Positions 35,661 through 45,099 of a stretch of 64,000 nt of DNA are shown piece by piece (the first letter of the stretch is position 1; each line of letters opens with the position of its first letter). Below the pieces are notes generated by a model. It saw only the letters and a list, made by a program, of their open reading frames with translations. It did not search any database and was not told the DNA's origin. This DNA comes from Streptacidiphilus sp. P02-A3a (GTDB lineage Bacteria > Actinomycetota > Actinomycetes > Streptomycetales > Streptomycetaceae): assembly GCF_014084105.1 (NCBI RefSeq), contig NZ_CP048289.1:3047922-3111921 (forward strand), given 5' to 3'. The translations under genes and the position numbers were made by a program.

Positions 35661-36817
35661 GGATCGGCATCGTCTGCCCGTACGCCTGGGACGTCCCCGG
35701 CGGGGTGCAGTTCCACGTCCGCGACCTGGCCGAGCACCTGATCCGGCTGGGGCACGAGGTCTCGGTGCTGGCCCCGGCCGAGGACGACACCCCGGTGCCG
35801 CCGTACGTGGTCCCCGCGGGCCGGGCGGTACCGGTGCCCTACAACGGCTCGGTGGCCCGGCTGAACTTCGGCTTCCTGTCGGCCTCCCGGGTGCGGCGCT
35901 GGCTGCGCGAGGGCGGCTTCGAGGTGCTGCACATCCACGAGCCGGTCACCCCGAGCCTGTCGCTGCTGGCCTGCTGGGCGGCGACCGGACCGATCGTGGC
36001 GACCTTCCACACCTCCAACCCCCGCTCCCGGGCGATGATCGCGGCCGAGCCGCTGATGCAGCCCGCGCTGGAGAAGATCAGCGCCCGGATCGCGGTCAGC
36101 GAGTACGCCCGGCGCACCCTGGTCGAGCACTTCGGCGGCGACGCGGTGGTCATCCCGAACGGCGTGGACGTCGGCTTCTTCGCCGACGCCGAACCGCGCC
36201 CGGAGTGGAGCGGCGACACCATCGGCTTCGTCGGCCGGATCAACGAGCCGCGCAAGGGCCTGCCGACGCTGCTGGAGGCGATGCCGCGGATCATCGCCGG
36301 GCGTCCCGGGGTGCGGCTGCTGGTGGCCGGGCGGGGCGACGAGGAGGAGGCGGTCAAGGGCGCGCCCAAGGAGGTCCGCGACCGGATCGAGTTCCTGGGC
36401 ATGGTCAGCGACGAGCAGAAGGCGTCGCTGCTGCGCAGCGTGGACGTCTACGTCGCGCCCAACACCGGCGGCGAGAGCTTCGGCATCATCCTGGTCGAGG
36501 CGATGTCGGCGGGGGCGCCGGTACTGGCCACCGACCTCGACGCGTTCCGGCAGGTGCTGGACGGCGGCGCGGCGGGGGAGCTGTTCCCGGTCGGTGACGC
36601 GGCGGCGCTGGCCGAGGCGGCGCTGGGGCTGCTCGGCGACCCGGACCGGCGGGCCGCGCTGCGCGAGGCGGAGACCCGGCACGTGCGGCGCTTCGACTGG
36701 GAGACGGTGGGCGCGGACGTGCTGTCGGTGTACGAGACGGTGGCGGCCGGCGCGGCGGCGGTGGCCGAGGACGACCGCGGCGGCTGGCGCAACCGACTGG
36801 GCCTGGCCCGGGACTGA
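35657..36817 (+). CDS. pimA: Phosphatidyl-myo-inositol alpha-mannosyltransferase
   Basis: 386-aa GT-B (family GT4) glycosyltransferase transferring the first mannose from GDP-mannose to phosphatidylinositol at the inner membrane face. It begins VRIGIVCPYAWDVPGGVQFHVRDLAEHL, typical of PimA, with FVGRINEPRKGLPTLLEA for the sugar-nucleotide domain and the E-x7-E region GGESFGIILVEAMSAGAPVLATD. GTG start overlaps the acyltransferase stop. With pgsA and patA it completes the initial PIM branch. Confidence 0.9.
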   Translation: MRIGIVCPYAWDVPGGVQFHVRDLAEHLIRLGHEVSVLAPAEDDTPVPPYVVPAGRAVPVPYNGSVARLNFGFLSASRVRRWLREGGFEVLHIHEPVTPSLSLLACWAATGPIVATFHTSNPRSRAMIAAEPLMQPALEKISARIAVSEYARRTLVEHFGGDAVVIPNGVDVGFFADAEPRPEWSGDTIGFVGRINEPRKGLPTLLEAMPRIIAGRPGVRLLVAGRGDEEEAVKGAPKEVRDRIEFLGMVSDEQKASLLRSVDVYVAPNTGGESFGIILVEAMSAGAPVLATDLDAFRQVLDGGAAGELFPVGDAAALAEAALGLLGDPDRRAALREAETRHVRRFDWETVGADVLSVYETVAAGAAAVAEDDRGGWRNRLGLARD

Positions 36818-36869
36818 ACCGGGCCGTGCCGGGACGGGGCGGCCCCGAAGTTCGCTAGGGTGACCGTCC

Positions 36870-37394
36870 GTGAGCATCTGGATCTGGGTCGCGGTCGCGG
36901 TCGTCCTCGTCGTCTGGTACCTCAGCTGGACCGCCGGGCGGCTGGACCGGCTGCACGCGCGGATCGACGCCGCCCGCGCCGCACTGGACGCGCAGCTGCT
37001 GCGCCGGTCCGCGGCGGCGCAGGAGCTGGCGACCTCGACACTGCTCGACCCGGCCGCCTCGATCCTGCTGTACCAGGCGTCGCACGCGGCGCGGACGGTC
37101 GAGGAGGACCGGCGCGAGGTCGCCGAGAGCGACCTGAGCCAGGCGCTGCGGGCGGTCTTCGCCGAGCCGGAGCAGGCGACCGAGCTGGCCACGCTGCCGG
37201 GCGGCGAGGAGGCGGTGCTCGACCTGCGCGCGGCCACCCGGCGGGTGCCGATGGCGCGGCGCTTCCACAACGACTCGGTGCGCGCGGCGCGGGCGGTGCG
37301 GCGGCACCGGATCGTCCGGATCTGCCGCCTGGCCGGGCACGCGCCCTTCCCGCAGGCCTTCGAGATGGACGACGAGCCGCCCGCGGCGCTGTGA
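36870..37394 (+). CDS. Single-pass membrane protein with LemA-like character
   Basis: 174 aa. N-terminal membrane helix (WIWVAVAVVLVVWYLSW, residues 4-20) followed by a predicted coiled helix TAGRLDRLHARIDAARAALDAQLLRRSAAAQ, reminiscent of LemA-type proteins, and ending with a more variable region RRHRIVRICRLAGHAPFP. No enzyme motif. Begins at GTG 36870, 52 nt after pimA, so it could belong to the same transcript. Function unknown. Confidence 0.75.
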   Translation: MSIWIWVAVAVVLVVWYLSWTAGRLDRLHARIDAARAALDAQLLRRSAAAQELATSTLLDPAASILLYQASHAARTVEEDRREVAESDLSQALRAVFAEPEQATELATLPGGEEAVLDLRAATRRVPMARRFHNDSVRAARAVRRHRIVRICRLAGHAPFPQAFEMDDEPPAAL

Positions 37395-37541
37395 TCGGCC
37401 GCGGGGTGAGACCTGCCACTCCGTAGTGTCAGGGTCCCCCACCGGCAGCTGGACTTCCTGGAGCATCGGTTAGGGTCGAAGACGGGCCTACCATTGGCTT
37501 GTCGTACCACTGCACTGTCCGTGTCTTCAGTGAGGTCATTC

Positions 37542-38456
37542 GTGTCCACCAACACCCCTGCGCCCGTCGACCAGCCCGCCGTCGGCACCGCCCGCGTGAA
37601 GCGAGGCATGGCCGAGCAGCTCAAGGGCGGCGTGATCATGGACGTCGTCAACGCCGAGCAGGCGAAGATCGCCGAGGACGCCGGTGCCGTGGCTGTCATG
37701 GCCCTGGAGCGCGTCCCCGCCGACATCCGCAAGGACGGCGGCGTGGCCCGTATGTCCGACCCGGACATGATCGACGGCATCATCAACGCGGTCTCGATCC
37801 CGGTCATGGCCAAGTCCCGGATCGGCCACATCGTCGAGGCGCAGGTCCTGCAGTCGCTCGGCGTCGACTACATCGACGAGTCCGAGGTGCTGACCCCGGC
37901 CGACGAGGTCAACCACAGCGACAAGTGGGCGTTCACCACCCCCTTCGTCTGCGGCGCCACCAACCTGGGCGAGGCCCTGCGCCGGATCGCCGAGGGCGCG
38001 GCGATGATCCGCTCCAAGGGCGAGGCCGGTACCGGCAACGTGGTCGAGGCCGTCCGCCACATGCGCCAGATCCGCGCCGACATCGGCCGGCTGCGCGCCC
38101 TGGACAACAACGAGCTCTACGCCGCCGCGAAGGAGCTCCGCGCCCCGTACGAGCTGGTCAAGGAGGTCGCCGAGCTCGGCAAGCTGCCGGTGGTGCTGTT
38201 CTCCGCCGGTGGTGTGGCCACCCCCGCCGACGCCGCGCTGATGATGCAGCTCGGCGCCGAGGGCGTGTTCGTCGGCTCCGGCATCTTCAAGTCCGGCGAC
38301 CCGGCCAAGCGCGCCGAGGCCATCGTCAAGGCCACCACCTTCTTCGACGACCCGAAGGTCATCGCGGACGTCTCCCGCGGCCTGGGCGAGGCCATGGTCG
38401 GCATCAACTGCGACACCCTGCCCGAGTCCGAGCGCTACGCCAACCGCGGCTGGTAG
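37542..38456 (+). CDS. pdxS: Pyridoxal 5'-phosphate synthase, lyase subunit
   Basis: 304-aa TIM-barrel subunit that makes PLP from ribose 5-phosphate, glyceraldehyde 3-phosphate and ammonia. The core starts [16 protein letters not shown], and the Schiff-base lysine is Lys91 ([10 protein letters not shown]). GTG 37542 is chosen because homologues start there and GAGG (37532-37535) is 6 nt upstream. It is followed by pdxT after 109 nt with an inverted repeat between them that may adjust their ratio. Confidence 0.95.
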   Translation: MSTNTPAPVDQPAVGTARVKRGMAEQLKGGVIMDVVNAEQAKIAEDAGAVAVMALERVPADIRKDGGVARMSDPDMIDGIINAVSIPVMAKSRIGHIVEAQVLQSLGVDYIDESEVLTPADEVNHSDKWAFTTPFVCGATNLGEALRRIAEGAAMIRSKGEAGTGNVVEAVRHMRQIRADIGRLRALDNNELYAAAKELRAPYELVKEVAELGKLPVVLFSAGGVATPADAALMMQLGAEGVFVGSGIFKSGDPAKRAEAIVKATTFFDDPKVIADVSRGLGEAMVGINCDTLPESERYANRGW

Positions 38457-38474
38457 TCCGCGCCCAGCGTCACC

Positions 38475-38511
38475 AGGTGGGGAGCAGGGGCAGGTCCCCG
38501 GCTCCCCACCT
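38475..38511 (+). terminator. Hairpin between pdxS and pdxT (attenuator or partial terminator)
   Basis: AGGTGGGGAGC (38475-38485) pairs perfectly with GCTCCCCACCT (38501-38511), with inner GGGG/CCCC pairs. Its location could give differential expression of the 12:12 complex subunits (inference). Confidence 0.6.
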
Positions 38512-38565
38512 CCCGTATCCCCGCCGAGTCCCCAGCCCGGCCCAGCAGCGAAGAGGTCAACTCCG

Positions 38566-39189
38566 GTGTCCATCAGCAATCCCGTCGTCGGTGTCCTCGC
38601 CCTCCAGGGCGATGTGCGCGAGCACGCGTTCGCGCTGGTCGAGGCCGACGCGCTGGCCCGCCCGGTACGCCGGCCCGAGGAGCTGGCGGAGGTCGACGCG
38701 CTGGTCATCCCGGGCGGCGAGTCCACCACCATGTCCAAGCTGGCGCTGATCTTCGGGATGATGGAGCCGCTGCGGGCCCGGGTCGCCGAGGGGATGCCGG
38801 TCTACGGCTCCTGCGCGGGCATGATCATGCTGGCCGACAAGATCCTGGAGGGCCGCGACGACCAGCAGACCGTCGGCGGCATAGACATGACGGTGCGCCG
38901 CAACGCCTTCGGCCGCCAGAACGACTCCTTCGAGCAGCCGGTGGACTTCCGCGGCCTGTCCGGCGGCCCGGTGCACGGGGTCTTCATCCGCGCGCCGTGG
39001 GTGGAGTCCGTGGGCGAGGGCGTCGAGGTGCTGGCGGACCTGGACGCGGCCACCGGCGGCGGCCGGATCGTGGCGGTCCGTCAGGGGAACCTGCTGGCCA
39101 CCTCGTTCCACCCGGAGCTGAGCGGCGACCACCGGGTGCACTCCTACTTCGTCGACATGGTGCGCGCGGCCGGTCGCCCCCAGGCCTGA
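38566..39189 (+). CDS. pdxT: Pyridoxal 5'-phosphate synthase, glutaminase subunit
   Basis: 207-aa class I glutamine amidotransferase that supplies ammonia to PdxS. The triad is Cys83 ([10 protein letters not shown]), His182 and Glu184 (SFHPEL); the oxyanion region IPGGESTTM lies at 48-56. GTG 38566 is preceded by GAAGAGG. Usual length and order after pdxS. Confidence 0.95.
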   Translation: MSISNPVVGVLALQGDVREHAFALVEADALARPVRRPEELAEVDALVIPGGESTTMSKLALIFGMMEPLRARVAEGMPVYGSCAGMIMLADKILEGRDDQQTVGGIDMTVRRNAFGRQNDSFEQPVDFRGLSGGPVHGVFIRAPWVESVGEGVEVLADLDAATGGGRIVAVRQGNLLATSFHPELSGDHRVHSYFVDMVRAAGRPQA

Positions 39190-39262
39190 GCACCGTGCGT
39201 CCGGCGCACCGGTAGGATCTCCCTGTTCCATTTTCGTTGGTATTGCGTGAAGGAGTCATTCG

Positions 39263-40024
39263 ATGTCCGGCCACTCCAAATGGGCTACCACCAAGCACAA
39301 GAAGGCCGCCATCGACGCGAAGCGCGGCAAGCTCTTCGCAAAGATGATCAAGAACATCGAGGTGGCGGCACGTACCGGCGGCGGCGACCCGGGCGGCAAC
39401 CCGACGCTCTTCGACGCCATCCAGAAGGCCAAGAAGAACTCGGTGCCGATCGACAACATCAACCGCGCCGTCAAGCGCGGTTCCGGCGCCGAGGCCGGTG
39501 GCGCCGACTACACCACGATCATGTACGAGGGCTACGGCCCCAACGGCGTGGCCGTGCTGATCGAGTGCCTGACCGACAACCGCAACCGCGCGGCCTCCGA
39601 CGTGCGCGTCGCGATGACCCGCAACGGCGGCTCGATGGCCGACCCGGGCTCGGTCTCCTACATGTTCAGCCGCAAGGGCGTCATCGTCGTCGCCAAGGGT
39701 GACCAGCTCGACGAGGACACCGTCCTGGACGCCGTGCTCGACGCCGGCGCCGAGGAGGTCAACGACCTGGGCGAGAACTTCGAGGTGATCAGCGAGGCGA
39801 CCGACCTGGTCGCGGTGCGCACCGCGCTGCAGGCCGCCGACATCGACTACGACTCGGCCGAGGCCAGCTTCGTGCCCAGCGTGCAGGTCGAGCTGGACGC
39901 CGACGGCGCCCGCAAGATCTTCAAGCTGATCGACGCCCTGGAGGACAGCGACGACGTGCAGAACGTCTTCGCCAACTTCGACCTGTCGCCCGCCGTCGTG
40001 GCCGAGCTCGACGAGGACGAGTAG
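39263..40024 (+). CDS. yebC: YebC/PmpR-family transcriptional regulator
   Basis: 253-aa protein beginning [28 protein letters not shown], the invariant YebC start, and containing the acidic end [10 protein letters not shown]. Family members either regulate transcription or assist translation of proline stretches. Directly upstream of ruvC, its conserved neighbour. TAGGAT (39213-39218) may be its promoter -10; GAAGGAG precedes the ATG. Confidence 0.95.
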   Translation: MSGHSKWATTKHKKAAIDAKRGKLFAKMIKNIEVAARTGGGDPGGNPTLFDAIQKAKKNSVPIDNINRAVKRGSGAEAGGADYTTIMYEGYGPNGVAVLIECLTDNRNRAASDVRVAMTRNGGSMADPGSVSYMFSRKGVIVVAKGDQLDEDTVLDAVLDAGAEEVNDLGENFEVISEATDLVAVRTALQAADIDYDSAEASFVPSVQVELDADGARKIFKLIDALEDSDDVQNVFANFDLSPAVVAELDEDE

Positions 40025-40040
40025 GCCGGTGCCCGTTCTC

Positions 40041-40070
40041 CCGCCCGGTGGCCCGGTGGCCACCGGGCGG
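40041..40070 (+). terminator. Hairpin between yebC and ruvC
   Basis: Perfect 11-bp inverted repeat (40041-40051, 40060-40070) 16 nt after the yebC stop. Confidence 0.65.
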
Positions 40071-40151
40071 CGGCATGTCCGGGGCCGCGTTGTCAGTGGC
40101 GACCGGTAGCCTCACCGCAGCGGCAGAGAACCCGAGGGGAGGCGAACGAGC

Positions 40152-40736
40152 ATGCGGGTACTGGGCGTGGACCCGGGTCTGACCAGGTGCGGCGTCGGGG
40201 TGGTCGACGGCGTGCCGGGCCGCCCGCTGACCATGGTCGCCTGCGGTGTGGTGCGCACCCCGGCGGAGGAGGACGTCCCGCTGCGGCTGCTCCGGATCGA
40301 ACAGGGCCTGGAGCTCTGGTTCGACCAGCACCAGCCCGAACTCGTGGCGGTGGAGCGGGTGTTCGCGCAGCACAACGTGCGCACGGTGATGGGCACCGCG
40401 CAGGCCAGCGCGGTCGCCATGCTCTGCGCCACCCGGCGCGGGATCCCGGTCACGCTGCACACCCCGAGCGAGGTCAAGGCGGCCGTCACCGGCAGCGGCC
40501 GGGCCGACAAGGACCAGGTCGGGGCGATGGTCACCCGGCTGCTGCGGCTCGACGCCCCGCCGAAACCGGCCGACGCCGCCGACGCCCTGGCCCTGGCCAT
40601 CTGCCACATCTGGCGCGGCTCGGCCAGCGGCCGGATAGCCGCCGCGGTCGCCGCCAGCCGAGCCGCCGCGCCCGCCGCGCCCGCCAGCCGTACCCCGGGC
40701 AGCCGGGGAGCCCGTCCGAAGGAGTACCGAAGGTGA
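40152..40736 (+). CDS. ruvC: Crossover junction endodeoxyribonuclease RuvC
   Basis: 194-aa Holliday junction resolvase. Catalytic acids Asp7 (GVDPGLT), Glu68 (VAVERVF), Asp141 and Asp144 ([13 protein letters not shown]) are present. The C-terminal 30 residues are Ala-rich and variable. Stop overlaps ruvA start (GTGA), so ruvCA translation is coupled. Confidence 0.95.
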   Translation: MRVLGVDPGLTRCGVGVVDGVPGRPLTMVACGVVRTPAEEDVPLRLLRIEQGLELWFDQHQPELVAVERVFAQHNVRTVMGTAQASAVAMLCATRRGIPVTLHTPSEVKAAVTGSGRADKDQVGAMVTRLLRLDAPPKPADAADALALAICHIWRGSASGRIAAAVAASRAAAPAAPASRTPGSRGARPKEYRR

Positions 40737-41347
40737 TCGCTTTCGTCAGCGGCCCGGTGGCCGCCGTCAGCCCCGGCTCGGCCGTGGTCGAGGTCGGCGG
40801 GGTCGGCATGCTGGTCCACTGCGCCCCGGCCACCCTGGCCGCGCTGCGGGTCGGCGAACCCGCCCGGCTGGCCACCTCGTTGGTCGTCCGCGAGGACTCG
40901 CTCACCCTCTACGGCTTCGCCGACGACGACGAGCGGCAGACCTTCGAGCTGCTGCAGACCGCCAGCGGCATCGGCCCCAAGGTCGCCCAGGCGATGCTGG
41001 CCGTGCACAGCCCGGAGACGCTGCGGATCGCCGTCGCCCGGGGTGACGCCAAGACCCTCACCGCCGTCCCCGGGATCGGCCCCAAGGGCGCGCAGAAGCT
41101 GCTGATCGAGCTCAAGGACCGGCTCGGCGCCCCCACCGGCGCCCTCCCGGCGCAGCAGCACGCCGTCGCCGCCCGCCCGGCGCCCTGGTCCGAGCAGCTG
41201 CACGCGGCCCTGGTCGGCCTCGGCTTCGCCCCGCGCGAGGCGGACGAGGCGGTGACCGCGGTCACTCCGGAGGCCGAGGCCCAGGCCAGACCCGACGTCT
41301 CCGCGCTGCTGCGGAGCGCCCTGCGGACCCGCAACCGCTCCCGCTGA
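40733..41347 (+). CDS. ruvA: Holliday junction branch migration protein RuvA
   Basis: 204 aa. N-terminal OB-fold ([12 protein letters not shown]...), tandem helix-hairpin-helix motifs ([14 protein letters not shown] and [17 protein letters not shown]) and the C-terminal RuvB-binding domain ([15 protein letters not shown]). GTG start overlaps ruvC. A 12-bp tandem repeat (CCCCGCCGGTCA, 41357-41392) separates it from ruvB. Confidence 0.95.
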   Translation: MIAFVSGPVAAVSPGSAVVEVGGVGMLVHCAPATLAALRVGEPARLATSLVVREDSLTLYGFADDDERQTFELLQTASGIGPKVAQAMLAVHSPETLRIAVARGDAKTLTAVPGIGPKGAQKLLIELKDRLGAPTGALPAQQHAVAARPAPWSEQLHAALVGLGFAPREADEAVTAVTPEAEAQARPDVSALLRSALRTRNRSR

Positions 41348-41423
41348 CCGCCCCGACCCCGCCGGTCACCCCGCCGGTCACCCCGCCGTCGTCCCGTCCG
41401 CCACCGCCTGACCGAGGAAGCCC

Positions 41424-42488
41424 GTGAGCCTGTACGACGACCCCCAAGCCCCCGGCGACCGGCTGGTCACCTCCGCCGCCGACGGCGAGGACCGGGCAGT
41501 CGAGGCCGCGCTGCGCCCCAGGGACCTGGACGAGTTCATCGGCCAGGAGCGCGTCCGCGAACAGCTGTCGCTGGTCCTCCAGGCCGCCCGGCACCGCGCC
41601 GCCACCCCCGACCACGTGCTGCTCAGCGGCCCGCCCGGGCTCGGCAAGACCACCCTGTCGATGATCATCGCGGCGGAGATGAACGCCCCGATCCGGATCA
41701 CCTCGGGACCGGCGATCCAGCACGCCGGGGACCTCGCGGCGATCCTGTCCTCGCTCACCGAGGGGGAGGTGCTGTTCCTCGACGAGATCCACCGGATGTC
41801 CCGGCCCGCCGAGGAGATGCTGTACATGGCGATGGAGGACTTCCGGGTCGACGTGATCGTCGGCAAGGGTCCCGGCGCCACCGCCATCCCGCTGGAGCTG
41901 CCGCCGTTCACCCTGGTCGGCGCGACCACCCGGGCCGGGCTGCTGCCGCCGCCGCTGCGCGACCGCTTCGGCTTCACCGGGCACATGGAGTTCTACGCCC
42001 CGGCCGAACTCGAACGTGTGATACACCGCTCGGCCCGGCTGCTGGACGTCCGGATCGACCCGGCCGGGGCGGCCGAGATCGCCGGGCGGTCCCGGGGCAC
42101 GCCCCGCATCGCCAACCGGCTGCTGCGTCGAGTCCGGGACTTCGCGCAGGTCAGGCATGATGGAGTGGTAACGAAGGAGATCGCCGAGGCGGCGCTGGCA
42201 GTGTACGAGGTGGACGCGCGCGGTTTGGACCGGCTGGACCGGGCCGTACTGCACGCGCTGCTCAAGCTCTTCGGCGGCGGCCCGGTCGGTCTGTCCACGC
42301 TGGCCGTCGCGGTCGGCGAGGAGAGCGAGACGGTGGAGGAGGTCGCCGAGCCGTTCCTGGTCCGTGAGGGCCTGCTGGCGCGCACCCCCCGCGGCCGGAT
42401 CGCGACCGCCGCGGCCTGGCAGCACCTGGGCCTCACCCCGCCGCGCACCGGTATCCACGCTCAGCAGGAGCCCCTTCCGGAAGCCTGA
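41424..42488 (+). CDS. ruvB: Holliday junction branch migration ATPase RuvB
   Basis: 354-aa AAA+ motor. Walker [11 protein letters not shown] (about residues 70-79), Walker B LFLDEIHR (about 120-127), sensor and arginine-finger regions ([18 protein letters not shown]), C-terminal winged helix. GTG start. Normal for the family. Confidence 0.96.
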   Translation: MSLYDDPQAPGDRLVTSAADGEDRAVEAALRPRDLDEFIGQERVREQLSLVLQAARHRAATPDHVLLSGPPGLGKTTLSMIIAAEMNAPIRITSGPAIQHAGDLAAILSSLTEGEVLFLDEIHRMSRPAEEMLYMAMEDFRVDVIVGKGPGATAIPLELPPFTLVGATTRAGLLPPPLRDRFGFTGHMEFYAPAELERVIHRSARLLDVRIDPAGAAEIAGRSRGTPRIANRLLRRVRDFAQVRHDGVVTKEIAEAALAVYEVDARGLDRLDRAVLHALLKLFGGGPVGLSTLAVAVGEESETVEEVAEPFLVREGLLARTPRGRIATAAAWQHLGLTPPRTGIHAQQEPLPEA

Positions 42489-42570
42489 GCGCCGGGTGAG
42501 GAAACGATGAGTACACACCGTCCTTGGCCGGAGACTCGCTTTCGCTGGAACTGGGATGCAATGCTTGACG

Positions 42571-42599
42571 TTGTTCCACCAAGGCGTGTGACCTAGACT
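42571..42599 (+). promoter_or_regulatory. Possible yajC-secDF promoter
   Basis: TTGTTC (42571-42576) and TAGACT (42594-42599) with 17-nt spacing in an AT-richer stretch before yajC. Suggests the secretion operon is transcribed separately from ruvCAB. Confidence 0.35.
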
Positions 42600-42683
42600 C
42601 CGCCCGCCGCCCTCCCCCGGGGCGGTCCGCCCCCGAAATGACCGGCCGTGCCCCCCGACGGCCTCGCAAAGGATTCGTCAGTC

Positions 42684-43142
42684 GTGAGTATCGTCTCTCT
42701 CCTCCCGATCATTCTGATCGGCGGCATGCTGTTCTTGATGATGCGCTCCTCCAAGAACAAGCAGCAGCAGGCGCAGCAGATGCGCAACAAGATGGAGCCG
42801 GGTGTCGGCATCCGCACCATCGGTGGCATGTACGCGCTGGTGAAGGAGGTGCGCGACGACGCGGTCGAGCTTGAGGTGGCGCCCGGCGTCTACGCCATCT
42901 ACGCCAAGAACGCCATCGCCCAGGTGATGGACGGCGTCGAGTACAACCGCATCGTGCACGGCGACGACGAGGACGCCGAGGAGTTCGAGGACGAAGCGGC
43001 GGTCGAGGGTGCGGACCAGACCGACGCCGAGTCCCCGGTACTGCTCGACAAGGCGGACAAGGAGGACGCACCGGTCGTCGCGGCCGATGCTTCCACGCAC
43101 GTGGAGAGCGACGCCGGAGACAAGGCCGCCTCCAGCAAGTAG
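42684..43142 (+). CDS. yajC: Preprotein translocase accessory protein YajC
   Basis: 152 aa with an N-terminal membrane helix (IVSLLPIILIGGMLFLMM, residues 3-20) and the conserved EPGVGIRTIGGMYALV region, followed by an unusually long acidic tail (about residues 90-152). Interacts with SecD/SecF. GTG 42684 was chosen because the helix then starts at once; AAAGGA is 10 nt upstream. Confidence 0.92.
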   Translation: MSIVSLLPIILIGGMLFLMMRSSKNKQQQAQQMRNKMEPGVGIRTIGGMYALVKEVRDDAVELEVAPGVYAIYAKNAIAQVMDGVEYNRIVHGDDEDAEEFEDEAAVEGADQTDAESPVLLDKADKEDAPVVAADASTHVESDAGDKAASSK

Positions 43143-43289
43143 CCTGCCCCCTACGGCAGACGCCGGAGGCAGTGACTCCGGAGGGCCCCCACAGGATCGC
43201 TGCGTCGTTGCCGCGCCACACCCTGTCCACCGATCCCCGGTGGTGGTGGCGCGTGCCAACCCACGGCATGGACAGAGAGAATCGAGAAG

Positions 43290-45095
43290 GTGGCATCACC
43301 CAAATCCCGTCCGCGTGACGGATACCCGGGGCGTGCGCTGAGTCTGATCCTGGTGATCGCGGTGGCGCTGGTCGCCATCATGTTCGGCACCGGGTACAAG
43401 ACGCCGCACCTCGGCATCGACCTCGCCGGCGGCACCAGTGTCACGCTCACCGCGTCGGCGCCGCACGGCAAGCCGGCCTCGGCGGTCAACTCGACCAGCA
43501 TGAACCAGGCTGTCGCGATTCTCGACAAGCGGGTCAACGGCCTGGGCGTGTCCGATGCCGCCGTGCAGACGCAGGGCAGCAATACCATCGTCGTCACCAT
43601 GCCCAAGGGCGTCAGCTCGAACCAGGCGCTGGAGGCGATCGGCCAGACCGCGCTGCTCTACTTCCGCCCGGTCCTGGCCGAGGCCGTTTCCGGTGCCCCC
43701 GCTGTCACCACCAGCCCCTCGCCGTCCACCTCGGGCAGCACCGCCCCGTCCGCGAAGCCGCAGGTCTCCGCGTCGACCGCGGCCTCCGTCTCGGCCAACC
43801 CGTCCGCCACGGCCAAGACCCAGGGTGACGCGGTCTCCCAGGCGCTGACCGCCGGTGCCACCGCCTCCGGCACGCCGAAGTCGACGGCCTCCGCCAAGGC
43901 GAGCAGCACCGCCAAGGCCGCCGCCGGCGCCACGCCGTCCGCGTCCGCCAGCGCCGCCCCCGCCACCTCCTCGGTCGAGGGCACCGTCCCCGCGGCGCTG
44001 ACCGCCGCCTTCAGCAGCCTCGACTGCTCCAAGGCCGACCAGCGGGTCGACCACCAGCAGAACGAGACCAGCGACGCGGTCGCCTGCGCCCAGAGCGCCC
44101 AGGGCGGTGTCTGGGTCAAGTACGCGCTCGGCCCGGTGGCCGTCGAGGGCAAGGACATCTCCAACGCCCAGGCGGTCATCAGCACCACCACCGGCCAGTG
44201 GGAGGTCAACCTCAACTTCAACTCCAAGGGCACCACGGAGTTCGCGAAGACCACCGCCACACTGGCGTCCGCGACCAGCCCGGCGAACCAGTTCGCCATC
44301 GTGCTGGACGGCCAGGTGCAGTCCGCGCCCGAGGTCAGCCAGGCGATCACCGGCGGCCAGGCGACGATCAACGGCGGCACCCCGCCGTTCACCTCGCAGC
44401 AGGCCAACGACCTGTCCAACGTGCTCAGCTACGGCGCGCTGCCGCTGACCTTCACCACCGCGGACGTCGTCACCGTCTCCCCGCAGCTCGGCAGCAACCA
44501 GCTGCAGGCCGGCCTGGTCTCCGGGGCCATCGGCCTCGCCCTGGTCATCCTGTACTCGCTGATCTACTACCGGGGCCTCGGCCTGGTCGCCATCGCCGGT
44601 CTGGCCATGTCCTCGGTGCTGACCTACTCGATCATGAGCCTGCTCGGCGGGACCATCCACTTCGCGCTGAACCTGCCCGCGGTCTGCGGCGCGATCGTGG
44701 CCATCGGTATCACCGCGGACTCCTTCGTCGTCTACTTCGAACGGATCCGGGACGAGGTCCGCAAGGGCTCCTCGCTGCGCCCGGCCGTGCAGCGGGCCTG
44801 GCCCCGCGCCCGGCGCACCATCCTGGTGTCGGACTTCGTGTCCTTCCTCGCCGCCGCGGTGCTGTACTTCTTCACCGTCGGCACGGTCCAGGGCTTCGCG
44901 TTCACCCTGGGGCTGACCACTCTGCTCGACGTCGTGGTGATCTTCCTGTTCACCAAGCCGCTGATCACGCTGCTGGCCCGCCGCAAGTTCTTCGCGGAGG
45001 GGCACCCGATGTCCGGACTCGACCCCAAGCGGCTCGGCGTCCGCCCGCCCATCCGTGGCGGTCGCCGCCGCCTCGCCGACCCAAAGGAGGCCTGA
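43290..45095 (+). CDS. secD: Protein translocase subunit SecD
   Basis: 601-aa RND-type membrane protein that pulls secreted proteins through SecYEG using the proton gradient. N-terminal helix (LSLILVIAVALVAIMFG, about residues 12-28), a large exterior P1 region, and five C-terminal helices with AIGITADSFVVYFERIRDE. The P1 region contains an Ala/Ser/Thr-rich, probably disordered insert (about residues 130-235). Followed 4 nt later by secF. Confidence 0.95.
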   Translation: MASPKSRPRDGYPGRALSLILVIAVALVAIMFGTGYKTPHLGIDLAGGTSVTLTASAPHGKPASAVNSTSMNQAVAILDKRVNGLGVSDAAVQTQGSNTIVVTMPKGVSSNQALEAIGQTALLYFRPVLAEAVSGAPAVTTSPSPSTSGSTAPSAKPQVSASTAASVSANPSATAKTQGDAVSQALTAGATASGTPKSTASAKASSTAKAAAGATPSASASAAPATSSVEGTVPAALTAAFSSLDCSKADQRVDHQQNETSDAVACAQSAQGGVWVKYALGPVAVEGKDISNAQAVISTTTGQWEVNLNFNSKGTTEFAKTTATLASATSPANQFAIVLDGQVQSAPEVSQAITGGQATINGGTPPFTSQQANDLSNVLSYGALPLTFTTADVVTVSPQLGSNQLQAGLVSGAIGLALVILYSLIYYRGLGLVAIAGLAMSSVLTYSIMSLLGGTIHFALNLPAVCGAIVAIGITADSFVVYFERIRDEVRKGSSLRPAVQRAWPRARRTILVSDFVSFLAAAVLYFFTVGTVQGFAFTLGLTTLLDVVVIFLFTKPLITLLARRKFFAEGHPMSGLDPKRLGVRPPIRGGRRRLADPKEA

Positions 45096-45099
45096 CCAG

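Noticed and set aside
42565-42599. TTGACG (42565-42570) with TAGACT as a promoter pair
   Set aside because: The spacer would be 23 nt, too long; TTGTTC at 17 nt is the better -35 candidate.
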